Source: Macrobrachium rosenbergii (taxonomy: Eukaryota > Arthropoda > Malacostraca > Decapoda > Palaemonidae). Taken from it: a stretch of 64,000 nt of DNA. The first letter of the stretch is position 1, and each line of letters begins with the position of its first letter. The notes beneath the pieces are model-generated. The model had not been told where the DNA came from and did not search any database. It saw only the letters and a program-made list of their open reading frames with translations. Positions 1-35,347 of this stretch are shown in pieces. Made by a program: the position numbers and the translations under genes. The stretch covers positions 83,096,663 to 83,160,662 of the forward strand of contig NC_089795.1 in the NCBI RefSeq assembly GCF_040412425.1, read 5' to 3'.

Positions 1-22397
<22,397 letters not shown>

Positions 22398-22564
22398 TAC
22401 CCAGAAGACATCAGTAAAATACTCTCTTGTTTAAATTGTCATTGTAACAGTAACCCGTTGAGATAAAAACAATCATTCTTGTTTCTTTCATATTCTTGTT
22501 AAAAGGAAAACTAAAAAACAGTCGACAGCTTATTCTTGTACGTTAATGCAAATCTAAATGCGAA

Positions 22565-22931
22565 AATAAATGTCCAGGTTGCACGTTAAGATAAAGGAAA
22601 AACTTATAAGCTTTGAAATAAGTGCACCTTATTTCCTTAAGTGAAATGTGTATTAACAGCGTCCAATTTTTCCCCTAGGGTACCATGAGTTGGGACGGTA
22701 CTGTTACAAGACGAGGAAAGTGATAAAACGCTGTAACCTAACCACTTTTTTAAAACCACTCAGATGGCCCCTGGGGATGAGGCTGTGTTAAACCTCCTTC
22801 AAGATATTAAACAATGTTTTTGTCGACATCCATTGCAGTGACGAATCAAAATATGGTAATTATGTCCGAAATGCTTTTGAATTCGTGTTTGTAATGTAGC
22901 TGGTCATGTTGAATTTGTTATTCGCAATAAA
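22565..22931 (+). promoter_or_regulatory. Candidate polyadenylation signals of the XYLT-like gene
   Basis: AATAAA occurs at 22565-22570 and again at 22926-22931, that is 168 and 529 bases after the stop codon on the coding strand. Either could end the transcript. Transcript data are not available here. Confidence 0.4.
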
Positions 22932-24140
22932 ACTTGAAAGAAATGTGTATTTTTCATGAATTAGCAATAGTGAATAACTGATCGATAACCCAATCAAAGA
23001 AAGCGCTAAGAAACTTGACAAAACTGTTGATAGTTAATTCTGTCGAATGTTTTTAACGAATTTGCATCTATAAAAGCACTAATACAGTAGAACACATGAG
23101 GCATACGAAATAACAGTTCTGAACCCTGAACTGTGGAATGAGTCACATCAGATTTGTCTGGTATTGAGAGCGAGTACCGAAGGAAGCGTCTACCGGTCAG
23201 CCTAAGACCTAAGAAAAGTAGAAAATATAAAACTAAGTCTTACAGCATGAGATCATCTGTCGGAAATCATTCTTGAGAAATGCATTTAGTCCTGATTTCT
23301 GTCCATTTAAGTAAGGATCACGTGAAATATAGCCATAAAAAGCCATGTCTAAGCGAAAGAAGCTACTCACAGATCAAGAGGCATTTCCAGCGACAACCCT
23401 GGAAGAGCCGATCCGAGAGACTGCTTTGGTGGTGAAGGAGGTTCTGCTTTCGCCAACTAAGTCCCGCTAAAACGAAAGAGAAAATCGACTTCATAGGAGA
23501 GAGAATGTGACAGAGGACGTAGGCTACTTTGTCCGAAGAGTCTTAGTTTTCAGTCATATGTTATGCAGTTCATTAGGTATTTAAAACCAAAGCATACAGG
23601 AAAGAATTGAACAAGTGACATCTCCATGCAAAAGCATACTCTCGGTGAGTACATGCAGCAAGTACACATGAACAAGTGAAATATGGCATACGCATAAAAC
23701 AGTAGTGTTCATTTTGTTTGCCCATCCAGAAATTCACTTCCACAGAGTGTCGCCACTGACTGAAACGATTCCTTGCTTCTGTTACAACGGTGGATTGGTG
23801 CTGTTTGATACTGAAATCACTCGAAGAGCACGAGGTCACAGAGCCGGGTTTGCCTTTTTTTCAGATTAAGATTATCCATACCTTGCGATAGTCGTAGTCA
23901 TACAGTAGGGCTCATTCAGGTTCTTCTTCTTTGAAGAAGTCAAATAAACTTAAAATGAGGTTATTTCGTTCGTGAGAGGAGACCATTAAACAAGAATGCA
24001 ATTTTGATTTTACCCAAAAGCTATGAGCGTAGCCAAAAACAATAGTACACTGGCAATTCCTATTCATGATAAAGAGGGGATTAGAAATGAAAAGAAGTAA
24101 AAGCATAAATATAAGATTGGATACGGAATGAGAGAACAGA
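22932..24140. other. Gene-poor stretch after the XYLT-like gene
   Basis: Apart from the small ORF at 23345-23470, nothing recognisable was seen. The sequence is AT-rich and of mixed composition, and the longer frames show no family resemblance. Confidence 0.5.
23345..23470 (+). CDS. Small ORF of 41 codons, unknown
   Basis: ATG at 23345 opens MSKRKKLLTDQEAF and TAA lies at 23468. The product is basic at its start and ends in LLSPTKSR. No family is certain. The opening loosely recalls the N-terminus of piggyBac-type transposases, but that is a guess. It stands alone without a clear splice site. Confidence 0.2.
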   Translation: MSKRKKLLTDQEAFPATTLEEPIRETALVVKEVLLSPTKSR

Positions 24141-24412
24141 TTATAGAATATAGGGCACAGGTCAAACACTGGGACCTATGAGGTCGCTCACAGCTGAAAG
24201 GGAAATTGAGAGTAAGTAGGTTTGAAAGGTATAGCAGGAGGAAAACCTCGCAGTTGCACTATAAAGATGGTGGAAAGTAAGATAGATGAAAGAATATGAA
24301 CGGAGGTACATAAAGGGAATGAAAGAGGTTGCAGCTAGGGTCCGAAGGGACGTTGCAAAGGACCTTAAGTAATGCCTACAGTGCACCGCGTGAGGTGCAC
24401 TGACGGCATTAG
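24141..24412 (+). mobile_element. Dispersed SINE-like repeat, copy 6
   Basis: Head AGGTCAAACACTGGGACCTA, body GGAGGAAAACCTCGCAGTTG and tail GTGAGGTGCACTGACGGCAT are all present. About 20 bases before GTGGAAAGTAAGAT are missing. Confidence 0.8.
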
Positions 24413-25385
24413 GATAGGGAATGAGTAAAGAAAGCCCTGCGAAATAATCAAATAAAAATGAAATAGATGGGGAAGTGCTCGCTAATGGTTGTAAGCGCTA
24501 ATTTTAAATGAGCGAGGCACTGGATTTGGTGTGTTGAAAATAACTTCAAAATTATATTAATGACAGATAACTGGAGCATCAGAAAGATATGAATAACCAA
24601 ATAATGCAGGAATGATTTCCGAGTCGTTTTCTCTTCCTTCAGTTCTGCACTAATGAGCAGTTATCAAAGTAAACTTGAAGATATAAAACTGAACGACAAA
24701 TTTTGTCTTTAGTCTGCTAAATGCAGTAATGGAAAAGAGAAAACAGAATAGTTCACTTGCATTTATATTTAACTGTATGCAATAGAAAGTATAATTTTCT
24801 TTTATTATTTTTTATAATTAATTGATTCATGAATCCTTTACCCTCGTTTTCACTTATGTCTATTGCTATGCTAAGAAATAAAGAGAGGGAGAGAAAGTGG
24901 GGAGAGGAGAGAGAGAAAGTGGGGCGCGTGTTGACCGCAAGTAGGCTACTTTGTTGCAGGAATTTGGAACCTGAATGTGATGCCACAAGAAGTTTCTCTA
25001 TTATTAAGTTTAAAAATAAATTTTCTCTATTACTAAGTTTAAAAATAAATTTATTTTTAATTTAACTGTTAATACAGCCAAGGTAGAAGAATGCAGCTAG
25101 TCTGCTTGGCTCAACAACTGTAGTTACTCGTTCAAGAAAGTAAATGAAAACTTGGTCGAGTTTCAGACGTTGTGTAAATCTTCAGCAGCGCTCCAAAAGG
25201 AGTCAATATGAAAAGAGGATGTTTTCCTCATTATATAGGGAGTTTGATTGGTACCTACATTAAGTACAACAATACAACAACGAAAGAAACGTGCATTAAA
25301 TCAATAATTTGTGAACGCCTTGACCTCACACGTGTCAGTTCTTGTCGGCCTTCAAATGTATGTGTATATACAATATGTATACAGT

Positions 25386-25391
25386 ATATAT

Positions 25392-25438
<47 letters not shown>

Positions 25439-25440
25439 CA
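25386..25440. repeat. (TA)n microsatellite
   Basis: About 22 TA units are flanked by the ACAGTATA words common in this region. Confidence 0.9.
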
Positions 25441-26160
25441 GCAGTATATCAGACATTCATTTGCAACAAGCCTGATAGCCATTTGCAAGGCAAGCTTCCA
25501 CAGAACTGAATAGACAATTGAAAGAAAGTGATTAAAACATCATCATCTGCATAGTCTAAATCTGTCGTCGTTTCTGTTGTTTCTCCAATCTAAACATTCT
25601 CTTCAGTCTCGACCACTTTTTATCGCTATAAAGTCTAAGTGCAAACAGCAAAGCTGAAATAGCATTTCCTTGCAGCACTTACTGAAACTTCACTTATCAA
25701 AACTTTATCAACATTAACTCAGTATCTACTTAAAGGAATGCCATAGTGATGCAAAACCTTCCATAACATTGCACTATATTGGTGTATGGTTGCTACCCTA
25801 CGTTTTCTTGTAAGCAGCAAAAGCCATCAGAAGGGGCGTTTTAAATTCCAACTTATAAACGTCGAGAGATGATGATGCTGTAATACATACTTGAATAAAT
25901 AAAAGTTTCCACTAGTATTATAATTTACTTAGTATATTTTTCCAAAGAAGGTATAAATGAGATACTGCACACTATTCAGGGCATTTAATACAAAGTAATT
26001 TTACATCTACATGTACTTAAGAAATTGCATCAAATGTCCTTCTGTATCACAGACTGAATACACAACCAGCTGGTTGTTTGGAAAAGAACTCGTTCACTGG
26101 AATTCCACTGTAAATCTTTCAAACATGGCTTACCTACTGTTTAGAACAAGGAAAAGTTTG

Positions 26161-26166
26161 TTTATT
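26161..26166 (-). promoter_or_regulatory. Candidate polyadenylation signal of TM2D1
   Basis: TTTATT on the + strand is AATAAA on the coding strand, about 150 bases after the TM2D1 stop. Other AT-rich hexamers are nearby. Confidence 0.3.
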
Positions 26167-26317
26167 TACAAACTGCTGTACAATGCCTAACAGCTGTATA
26201 TATAAAACTATACAGTAGAAAATTGTTCAAATGTTACAGCTGACTATGACATAATATTCAACTTAAAATAATACATGTTACGGAACTATTCATTATTATT
26301 TTTGGTGGATAAAGAAT

Positions 26318-26630
26318 TCATAAATCCTTTAATGCATCACCTGAAAGCTCCCAGTCATCCTGGGGCTTACGGAAAGTCATGTTATCCATATGAATGACCT
26401 CAATGCCTGCACCAAAGTAACTTATAACATAATAGGAACCATCGGCAGGCCCCACGGTTTGTGTTGCAATAAGAATGATATCAATAAGCTGTCCAAGAAA
26501 CAAAAAACCCAGGGTGCAGAACTTTGCAAGTCCAATGGCATAATATCCAAGGTAAATACGATCAACACCAAACATTCCTAGAAAGACTGACAAGAGTAAT
26601 GCTGTCTCGTAAGAGTATCCATTTGTATAC
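26318..26630 (-). CDS. TM2D1: TM2D1 coding exon 2 (TM2 domain)
   Basis: The exon encodes YTNGYSYETALLLSVFLG, the second span GLAKFCTLGFLFLGQLIDII and the tail to the stop at 26318. The VGPADGSYY segment matches VGPSDGSSY of human TM2D1. Confidence 0.95.
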
Positions 26631-27073
26631 CTGTGGGTAAAATAAAAAAAAATTATTGTAACATGCATGTTCCAATTACTGTAAATATATAACAATATTC
26701 AGATAATTCATCAAAAATAACTCAAGTTGACATGAAAACTGTGGTCAGGAATAATAACAAAAGAATCTTACTTGCAAGGAATTTCCTTTTTGAATGTGTT
26801 GTTATTGGTCTCTGAACAAATTATACCTGGAGCAGAGGTACAAACTACTGTAGCTCGACCTTCTTTGGTACATCCACGAGGTTGCTGGGTATGAGGATCA
26901 ATATTACGGTCAATGCAAAGATACTGCCCTGGCAACAGCGAAGAACAGTTTGTAGAGTATTCTGCTCCTACTCCCAAAATAAAAAGAAGTCCTATTACTG
27001 TCAACATTACTAGGAGATGCCAGCAGAGTGACCGCACTCCATTTTGAACTGTAGCTCTTAGAAGATTTCCCAT
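26318..27073 (-). CDS. TM2D1: TM2 domain-containing protein 1, two coding exons
   Basis: The coding exons are 27073-26772 and 26630-26318, joined in frame through a split Lys codon (donor GTAAGA, acceptor CCCACAG). The product has 204 residues; human TM2D1 has about 207. Residues 18-36 are a hydrophobic signal segment. A Cys-rich lumenal part follows (SLLPGQYLCIDRNID...CTKEGRATVVC...CKY). The TM2 domain then has two membrane spans around the short turn GVDRIYLGYYAIG, which carries the family's D-R-x-Y-L-G signature. The end NMTFRKPQDD matches NETFRKTQ of human TM2D1, which separates it from TM2D2 and TM2D3. The Drosophila TM2D relatives act in Notch signalling; the mechanism is not settled. 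An in-frame TGA lies two codons upstream of the ATG, so the start is secure. Confidence 0.95.
26772..27073 (-). CDS. TM2D1: TM2D1 coding exon 1 (signal segment, Cys-rich domain)
   Basis: The exon encodes residues 1-100 and two bases of codon 101. It holds the signal segment and six cysteines of the lumenal part. The donor reads GTAAGATT on the - strand. Confidence 0.92.
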
Positions 27074-27160
27074 TGCTCAAAACAGCTAATGCAGCAATTA
27101 TACGCTTCCTCCATACAATCTGCGTATCCGTATCATAGTACCAGCTGCATGAAGGATGAC
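27074..27160 (-). other. TM2D1: TM2D1 5' untranslated exon part
   Basis: On the - strand a T-rich tract and CAG end at 27161, so the coding exon probably begins at 27160 with 87 bases of leader. Stops in the TM2D1 frame confirm that it is non-coding. Confidence 0.55.
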
Positions 27161-27199
27161 CTGAAAAACAAGAATACATGTATATTAAAAGTCTTGTAA

Positions 27200-28260
27200 T
27201 TCATTTCAATAAATAAAAATGACAATTTTAAGTAATTTATTCAGTTTATCCTTCACCTGAAGGGACAAATGCAGGACTGGTTGGAGATGGGATTAAATAT
27301 AATATAAATAGAGTACTGTACTTCAGGCTACTATATCTGTAAAAAATGCCCAGTCACTGTACTTTAAATAATGCTACAAGTTCCAACAAGAATACAAACC
27401 TCTGTATTTACTGTATTACTGGAGACTCACTCCTTAGGAGAGAGGTTGTGTCTCAAAGAAATGAATGGTAATGTTCACAAGAATAAGGAACATGCAAGGT
27501 TATTAACCTCTGCATAGTCACATAAAGACTGTGCCTGATGGCAATGGATTGCTCAGACAGTCCAACATTGCCCAAAAATAACAGCTTCATGGCTGACTCA
27601 AGTAAACCTATAAAGCCCAGAAATTTATGCAAGAGGCTGATAGTCAAACTTGTCAAGCACACTTTCAGGGAAACCCTTCTCTTCCATCAATAGTGCAGGA
27701 AATGTAGGTTGGTGAGCAGCCATTATCGTCATCTTAGGGATGAAAATTATAAGGAACTACTCCAACCTTTTCTCTTATTAGCAAGGATGCAGGGAACACA
27801 TCATTAGACTAGGGTGTTTGGACAGGCTGTGCAGCTCACCAGCACCTACCAGCACCAGCACAAACACAAACACACTTTGGACTGTCAGTGGTTAGGAAGG
27901 GAGCAAAAGTAGAAAGAAGCAAACACAACTCACATCCACTTCATCAATCTCGAGGCCAACCATAAGCCTTAGATAAAATACTTCCTAATACTAAAGGAAC
28001 TAAGATAGGTTTATTAGGTAGTCATTCCTACTACCAAACAACTGATACAGTAGTTTCACCTGAATAGGAGGGTGGGTGCAACACAGCACTACATTTACAT
28101 TATGTTCTTAAAAAGTGAGGATCTAGGTCTTTCCCCCAGCTGGAAAACTGGAGTTCCTGCTCTAACCCAAGAGTACTGCTCCGGGGAGGGAGAGACTGAC
28201 AGAGGCTACAATGAGTATGGGGTGCCCCTCAAAAGGATTACATTCACCTAAAAAGGGAGA
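27200..28260. other. Stretch with no recognised gene
   Basis: The sequence is mixed, with short ORFs only. It is probably TM2D1 intron, if the gene's first exon lies further right. Confidence 0.4.
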
Positions 28261-29148
28261 GCAGTATGCTTATCCCATACAAAACCAAGATGATATTCTA
28301 GAGAGAAAACAATCTCTCCTGGGAATCTTCAAAAGTTTCTGTAAATGACAACGAATCTTTCTTTCAAGAATGAATTGGAAAAGAGTGACTGTCCAACAAG
28401 GTTGTTCAGGAGCATTGAAGTCCAGGTGGCTATGCTCCTCCAAGAAGGCTTGACAAGAAAGAACAACCCTGACTGACCCATAGATTACAAGTAACACCTC
28501 AAGCTGTCCTGAAAACATCAATAGTTTTCTATCAATATACTGTAGTATATGAAAGACTCGTTAATTCTCAGTTTTCACTGTTTTCTATGGAAGAAAATGC
28601 TTCATATAAAACCAGCAATAATGGGGAACTCTAGTATATCTCAAGAATACTAATAAGAGAAAAAAGTAGCTGCTTTTGTGATTAATTCTACACTCCATGG
28701 GTTGTGTGGCATCCCTCTTAACTAAGGTTGCAAAAAGCTACCTGGACTCTCCTACTCACTTGCAAATTTTGCACATTTTCATGATAATTGGCACTTTTTC
28801 ATGATATGCAAACCTGAAGTCTTATACAGTATATGGAATACCTTCAAGAATAGTTGGTCTGGTCACTGAAGGCTGATAACAAGGTACTGTCGTTAACTTG
28901 CAGTTGGCAAGTGAGAGGAAGGAGAACCCACCCACTCATTTGGCAAGTGATGCACCTTTTCCTTCAGGAACAGGGCAGATGCAGGTTTAAGCAGAGGTGG
29001 GATTATAATAAAAGACCTCAGGTTTGTATATCTCAGAAAGCTGAAAATCATCATAAAAATTTGTGATTTGTTGATAAAAGAATATAAACCTCCATCTCCA
29101 TCTCTTGCATGAGGGCTTATTCCTTACACAAGAGGAATCATCTCGAGA

Positions 29149-29900
29149 TCAGTCACATAAATGAACGGAGGAAGGATGAGTCCTGTGAACACTGGCATAT
29201 GTGATTTTAGAATGCTCGTCATTTACAAAGTCTTGAAGGGAGGGAAACAAGAATGACTCATATATCTTGTCAGGAACAGATAGGTTCTGAGTTTTTGATA
29301 CAAACTCAGAAATGAGTACGTCAGATCTCCTTGATGGTACCGGACATCTGTACAACCCTGTGAGTAAAGCCTCTTCCTTGCATGAGATGCTGAATTTCTC
29401 CAGCCATGGCGTGTGAGTGACTTCATGGGCATAAGTAAGTCACAGGAGAAGATCTCTTGGCCCCTTGACAAAAGGAACAGCAGATCTGAATGCCACCTGG
29501 CTCCCAGCCATAAAGGAGCCACCAGGTTATGAGAGTGATGGTGGAAAAGCACAAATGCTGAGGTTGTCCCAAGGATGTTGGAAGGCATCACCTAACACAG
29601 CCCAGGGTTTGGCATTAGTGAGAACAACAGAAGCCTCCTGTTTAGCCATGGGGTAAGTTACAGGCTCTTTGGGGAAATACAAGTGCAGGAAGAGTCTCTT
29701 TCCCTGAGTTGCCCACTATGCTTGAGTGCTTCATGCAGAAATACAAGTGCTTCCACAGGAGCAGAGTCAAGATCGACGATCATCCTCTCTTGAGCAGTGA
29801 ATACTCATGATTGGGAGCAACCATTGTCACCCACCAAGGACTGTGCATGAGTGGAACCATGCAAGAGAGATCAGTCATGAGGAGACTCATAAACCAACAA
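29149..29900 (-). pseudogene. Relic of a tyrosine-recombinase (DIRS-like) retroelement
   Basis: The - strand frame from 29591 reads HNLVAPLWLGARWHSDLLFL, then CDLLMP and RHGWRNSAS. This follows the VAP.WP...WFPDLL....PDLL.QP...L.AWRLS pattern I know from DIRS-type elements between RNase H and recombinase. The upstream part (29600-29900) continues with stops. It is broken and not functional. Confidence 0.45.
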
Positions 29901-29999
29901 TTTCAGGCATTCTAGTTTTGGTATTTTATGTAAAAATTGGTTTGGAATTGGGCCAAGATTAAGGAAAATCTACATACAGAAACTGAATCATTTAAATAT

Positions 30000-32900
30000 A
30001 TGAAACTCTGTCTTCAGCAAGATAGTTTTCCATCCTCAGATATGGTGGACCCAGTGTTGTGGGTTAGGTTAGGTACAGCAGGGTAGGTTTGTTAGGATGC
30101 ACCAAAGCACTACCCATGATTTATAATGCTCTATATAATATTAGGCTGGGGATATCTCAGAGATCACTCCTGCCATATGACCCAGTGCCTGCCATGTTAA
30201 GAGATCTCAAAGTGTAGTTAGGATGTGTCCAGGTGATAACCATTCTCACCATTCATTCACTAGTTGGATGTGGAGGACAAGGGGAATTATGAACATCCAA
30301 AGCATTTCCAATGGCAATGTCACAATACTGAAGTATGAAACACACCAAAAACTATCAGAAAAACCTGTTTTAATGATTAATTCAATTACAGGCAACTTGT
30401 ATAATGTACCAACTTTAAAGGTTGTGGAAAAATTCATAAATTACAAGACAGGCTTCAAGAAAATATAATTCAAATATTTGACATGAAATTAATGTACACA
30501 ATTGCCATTAATTATAACTCCAATCTGGCCTTCAATGAAACTTAATTCCACTGCCAAAGGCTATATAAATGCTGAGCTCTGTCTAGCACAGTAATCTAGC
30601 TGGCCCGTTAATCTCATAGGCCTGAACAGCCAGACAGTTGTATGTTCTATTAAATGTACACTAGTCATTCCTCTTTCTCCTTTACTTTGTATTTAATTGG
30701 TAATAGTAGGATATTTTAATTCCTTGCCAACACCAATTTAATGCCAGAAATGCCTGAGTGATTAGAATTTTGGGATTTCTCCACAGGGAATACAAGGGGC
30801 AAGTGATAAGTTTTGTATTCACCTACAAAATATGATGGCCCGCATCATCTTTCCAATCCATCATTGTTATTTTCAGTGTACTGTATTCTGTAAGGACTTT
30901 GACACTGTCTGGGAGGTGATAGGTGGTTGCAGCTCATGCACCATTCACAAGCATGTGCAAGCTTTTTGTTTATGTGCTACATAAAAACTGCTTACTGTTT
31001 TAAAACCAATTAAAATTTCATATATTATTCCAAAGCACAGGGACCTTTTCAGGCTTTGCCCACATTTCCTGTAAACAGTTTCTCTTTGTTAACACTGGTT
31101 GTATTGTGTGCAACTCCTGATGGGGATCATAAGTAACACATTTCACATTATAGAACTTGTTAAATGACTTATCCATGTGGAAGTACAGTAATCCCTTCCA
31201 CTGATAAAAGCCTCTTCCACAAAAAGCACATTTCGCCAAACTAGTCAGTAGGCCCAACTGGTATTAGAACTGGGAAATGTAAACCCTCCGGTTGTTTACC
31301 TTCCAGTCTTATGGTAAAAAATATGCCATGTACAATGCTAAAGGGGAAACACATAGGCTAGTGACCTCCTTGCCAATAAGGAAGAAAATGTTAGGAGGCA
31401 TCCCTGTAATTAGCTTTCAGACATTTTTGTGTTTTAAAATAGCTATGATTTATGACTGATTTGGAGTTCATAGTACAGTATTTTAATTTCCTGGACCCTT
31501 TGTGCAATCAACCCGTTTAGTTTATGCCGTACTTATGATTTAGTGTGCTAGACTGAGTAAGACAAAGTCACAAAGCCAACCCGAGTCCAGGCTAGCTTAG
31601 CCTAAATTTAGACTTCTATAAATTGCTACCATAGATCTAAACTTTAAACTTATCGCTTACCAAAGGAACCCTTTACTGGAAAGGGTTTGGCTTTTCCAGC
31701 GTTTAAACTTCCACTAGTGTGATGCTGTTTTCACAAGTTTAATGTCATCTAACCAACCAGCTGATCGGACCAACAACGTAAACATCAAGTGGTTACGTTC
31801 GTTGCCCGTCATAATTGAGTACCGTTCGTTGTGAAGAACTCATTAGTAATGCTTACTTTTGTGAAACCCATAAAAGTACTTGGGATTTATTTTAACTAAA
31901 TAATTGTGAACCACATAAAAACTTTTAGGACTTAATTGAGTTTCTAAGTAATCAGAAACCAACAATGGAATCTATTTAGACAGAAAAATCTATTCTTGCA
32001 GTTTCACTAAACTATTCATCTCTTCCTTATTGACTGGTTAATGGATTCAGTATACAAAATATTTACTGTACTATGGCTTGCAAAAATGGGAACTTTGATT
32101 AGGATCAAGAATAGTTGCAATGTTATTGTAATGAGTGGTATCATAAGAAGTGTATTTTCGATGGCATAAGTTCAAGTGATAACATAAAGGAATTGGAGTG
32201 GCTCTACTCCAAGTGTTGTGATAGAGCGGTGATAGAGCGTACTTGCAGGAGGTAAAATATGTTATACAGCCTGATGTTATAGCTATGTTAGAGAAGGGAA
32301 ATAACACTATTGCTGGGCTCGAAAATATGTGGACCAACAATGACTCGCCAGAAGTTGCCAACGCACACTGAATTGAAAATTAATAACTTAATAACCCCAT
32401 GAAAAAACTGAATCATGGGGAATTACTTTTCCTAATTTAGAGAAAACACATTGAGAAAAATAGTTATGGTAAAACCCAATTGTAATGAGGTCTTCATAGG
32501 TTTAAGATTAAAAAAATAAAGCTTGCCAGTGTACCAAGATATATCAATATGAGGTCCAATTCTCATGGCAATCTGAAGAATCTGGTGCAGCGGTGACTGG
32601 GTGTGCAATAAAATAAAGTGGGCAAAATAATGTTATAACCGATACTATCTGAAGAGGTAAATACGCGAAGTGTTGTTAGCATAATGAAAGGTGCGCCATC
32701 TATCCAGCAAATAAGTTAACGTGTTAACAGAATGACAAAGGATATTATTCATAAAAATAAATCGGATTTCTCTCTCCATGTTTTCCGCAATGAAGTGATT
32801 CAGAAAATAAATTAAGGTATTTGTTTTCTTTGTTGCTGATAATTATTAAAAAAAATTACTGTGCTGGTTATCTTATGAACGTTCATAATCTTGTGAGTAG

Positions 32901-33780
32901 GAGGGAAGAGAATATGATAGGAGGCGCCTGTTAATGAAAAAGTATATAGCAGACACGGTTCAGTGCCCACACTTTCAAACTGAAGAGGAAGGAGAAAAAA
33001 AGATGTAAAGAAGTAGTCAGCTTATTCGATAAACATGAAAGTTGTTGCAGTTGCAAGTCCTGGAAGCGGGAACTTATCGACTTCTTGACAATTTTCCTGA
33101 TCGTGTTCCATGATTATAAATTAAAAAACATAACTTTCCTGATATTTACTGGTGTAAATGAGATGGTAATAAGCTTATTAAAAAATAAACGAACAGTGCA
33201 AGTTGTTTCCAGTATGTGAAATTGTGGTGAAGAAAATTTTTCGTGCCTTGATATAGGGTTGAGGGTTATGATTATCCGTGACTTTTAGGTTGAAGTTTCT
33301 TGGTTAACAGAGATTGAAGATCACAGACATGTCTCGGATTTATCATTCATGTTCAGTATGCCAGCGTATGGAATTCTTGAACAATTATTAGGTATTCACT
33401 TTGAAAGGATCATAGCTGTGTCACTTAGTCAACAAACCAACTGGGAATTATATTCTACTATTCTGCTGCAAGCCCGTTTACAGGTCAATCAAGAGCATCT
33501 CTACCCTGAAGAAGCAATGTCTCTGAAAATTTTAATTTTTTCCCGTTTTATTTTGATCGTTACATATGTGGTTTCACCACCTTATATTTTTAATGATCTA
33601 TTGGAAATGTGGATGAGGGTAAACGTGGTATTACATCGTGGTTGTACTCTTAATGAGGCTCTAAATACATTTGCACACGAATTATGATTAAATTGTTGAT
33701 CCATCAGGTCTGATGATGACATATTTGCAAGGCTACATCCACAGTATAGAGTGCTCTGTGGAGACAAAATATCTATTTAT
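30000..33780. other. AT-rich stretch between TM2D1 and SNRNP48
   Basis: No exon with convincing splice sites and family resemblance was found, apart from the possible leader exon at 31661-31800. Frames of 60-112 codons occur but look random. Confidence 0.4.
31661..31800 (-). other. Possible first non-coding exon of TM2D1
   Basis: The - strand has a strong donor, CCTTTG then GTAAGCGA, at 31661. The 140 bases before it are less AT-rich than the surroundings and hold several CG dinucleotides. No other gene nearby claims it. The left end is arbitrary. This is an inference from splice signals only. Confidence 0.25.
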
Positions 33781-33789
33781 TTTCTGAAA

Positions 33790-34130
33790 CATTTAAAATG
33801 AGCAGGAGCCCAGGAGAATGTTGTATGTCCACTCCTGTTTTGTATATATGATTGGTCTGTCAAATGTATTACAGTGACAAGGTGAAGTTCAGGCTATATG
33901 CATATGACACCCAATTTTATTTTCTCCATTAGCAGCACTGAGGATAAAAATAAGTCATTGAAAATTATCTTTTGAGAGTTATGGAATGGATGGTACTTTA
34001 GCAACTAAAACAAAAATAAGACTGAATTTATGTTGGTTGAAAAGAAAAGTAGGTTGAGGAGTCCTAGAGTAGTTCAAGCTCCAGGGTGTTGCTTTCATGT
34101 TCCCAAGACAATACTTTAACCTTACTTCAG
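33790..34130 (+). pseudogene. Jockey-like LINE reverse transcriptase relic
   Basis: Across several frames the + strand reads CPLLFCIY, then YAYDTQFYFL in place of the YADDTQ.YFS catalytic motif, and then NKNKTEFMLVEKKSRLR. That order is the palm region of jockey-group LINEs. Frameshifts and stops show that it is dead. Confidence 0.6.
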
Positions 34131-35347
34131 GTGCATGCCAAACCTGTTGCATCAGTCACCTTCCATAGTAGCCATGCTCATAGTCCTGGAAGCTCAGCAA
34201 GGAGGAACCTACCATTCTTCTGATAGTTGTTCACACAGTTCCCCTCATGTTGCAGATGACTCCTTGTCAGCCAAAATTTCTGGGGATATGTCTCTGATGA
34301 CTTGAGCAAAGGCTAAACTAGTGACAAATCAGTCCCTGAGGCACCAGTTTTCCTATTATGATAGCTGTTAGTCTTGCATCTTCATTGACCTAAAGTTTCA
34401 GCTGTTTTGCTACACCTTCCCAAGGGTCTTTCTCTGCAGTTATGAAAGGTCATGGCTGCTTTCTCTCCAAGCCTGCCAGCTGCTCGCTTGGCTCACCTGA
34501 TGACTGAGAGGGAATTCTCATTGGATTATGTGAGTGACACAGATAGCCCAACACCTGTCTAGCCTCTAATGGGTGATATGTGCACCATCTTCCCTGATAC
34601 ATCTTACAGCCTTCAATCTAGTTGCCAAACTATCAAAGATCATAGTAACTTGCGTTCAACCAGTATTTCCTTTTCACTTCCAGTCTTCTAATTACCTGAA
34701 AATTAAGTTAACACTAACTGATCTTATAAAATTACAAACACAAAAAAGTGGTTAGTGTGCTATTGTTAGTTCTCTCTATGCAGGAAAATAAGACTGCTGT
34801 CAGCTGAAATATAGTTACAGCTGCCGCTGCCGAGCGAATGGGAAGCATACTCCACATCACCTTTTACAATCTATAAAGACAAAGTCAACCAACAGATGCA
34901 GAACTTATATTAAAACAACATAAAAATAAGAAAATTCACAGAAAATAAAACATCCACTGATTTCATAAAAATATATTCAAAATTATAATCTATGTACCTA
35001 CTTTGTTTGTATGAGACCAAAACACTCAAGGGACTTGCAAAATTCAGAGCAAAAACAGCTGATCACCAGGATCTACAATGGAGTTGTCATCTGCAATGGG
35101 AACTTCAATGGCAATATACTGTAGTAACTAACTACTAAAAACAACAGCAATGGGAACTGACTGCTGTAGTTTTCTGTTCGTCTAACTTGTATTTACACAG
35201 GTACAGTTCACAACTACTGTCTTAATCATCATCACAATTGCCTCCAGCACCATGTGACACAAAGGGCCCTGTGAAATTCTTCCCCATCTGTCTTTCCTGT
35301 GTTATATCTTCCAAAATCTTCACTCATCTCCAGTCTCCCTTTTCATT

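Noticed and set aside
33349..33687. 112-codon + strand frame starting MFSMPAYGILEQL
   Set aside because: No family resemblance and no splice context. It lies just before the jockey-like relic and may be part of its decayed body, but I could not support this.
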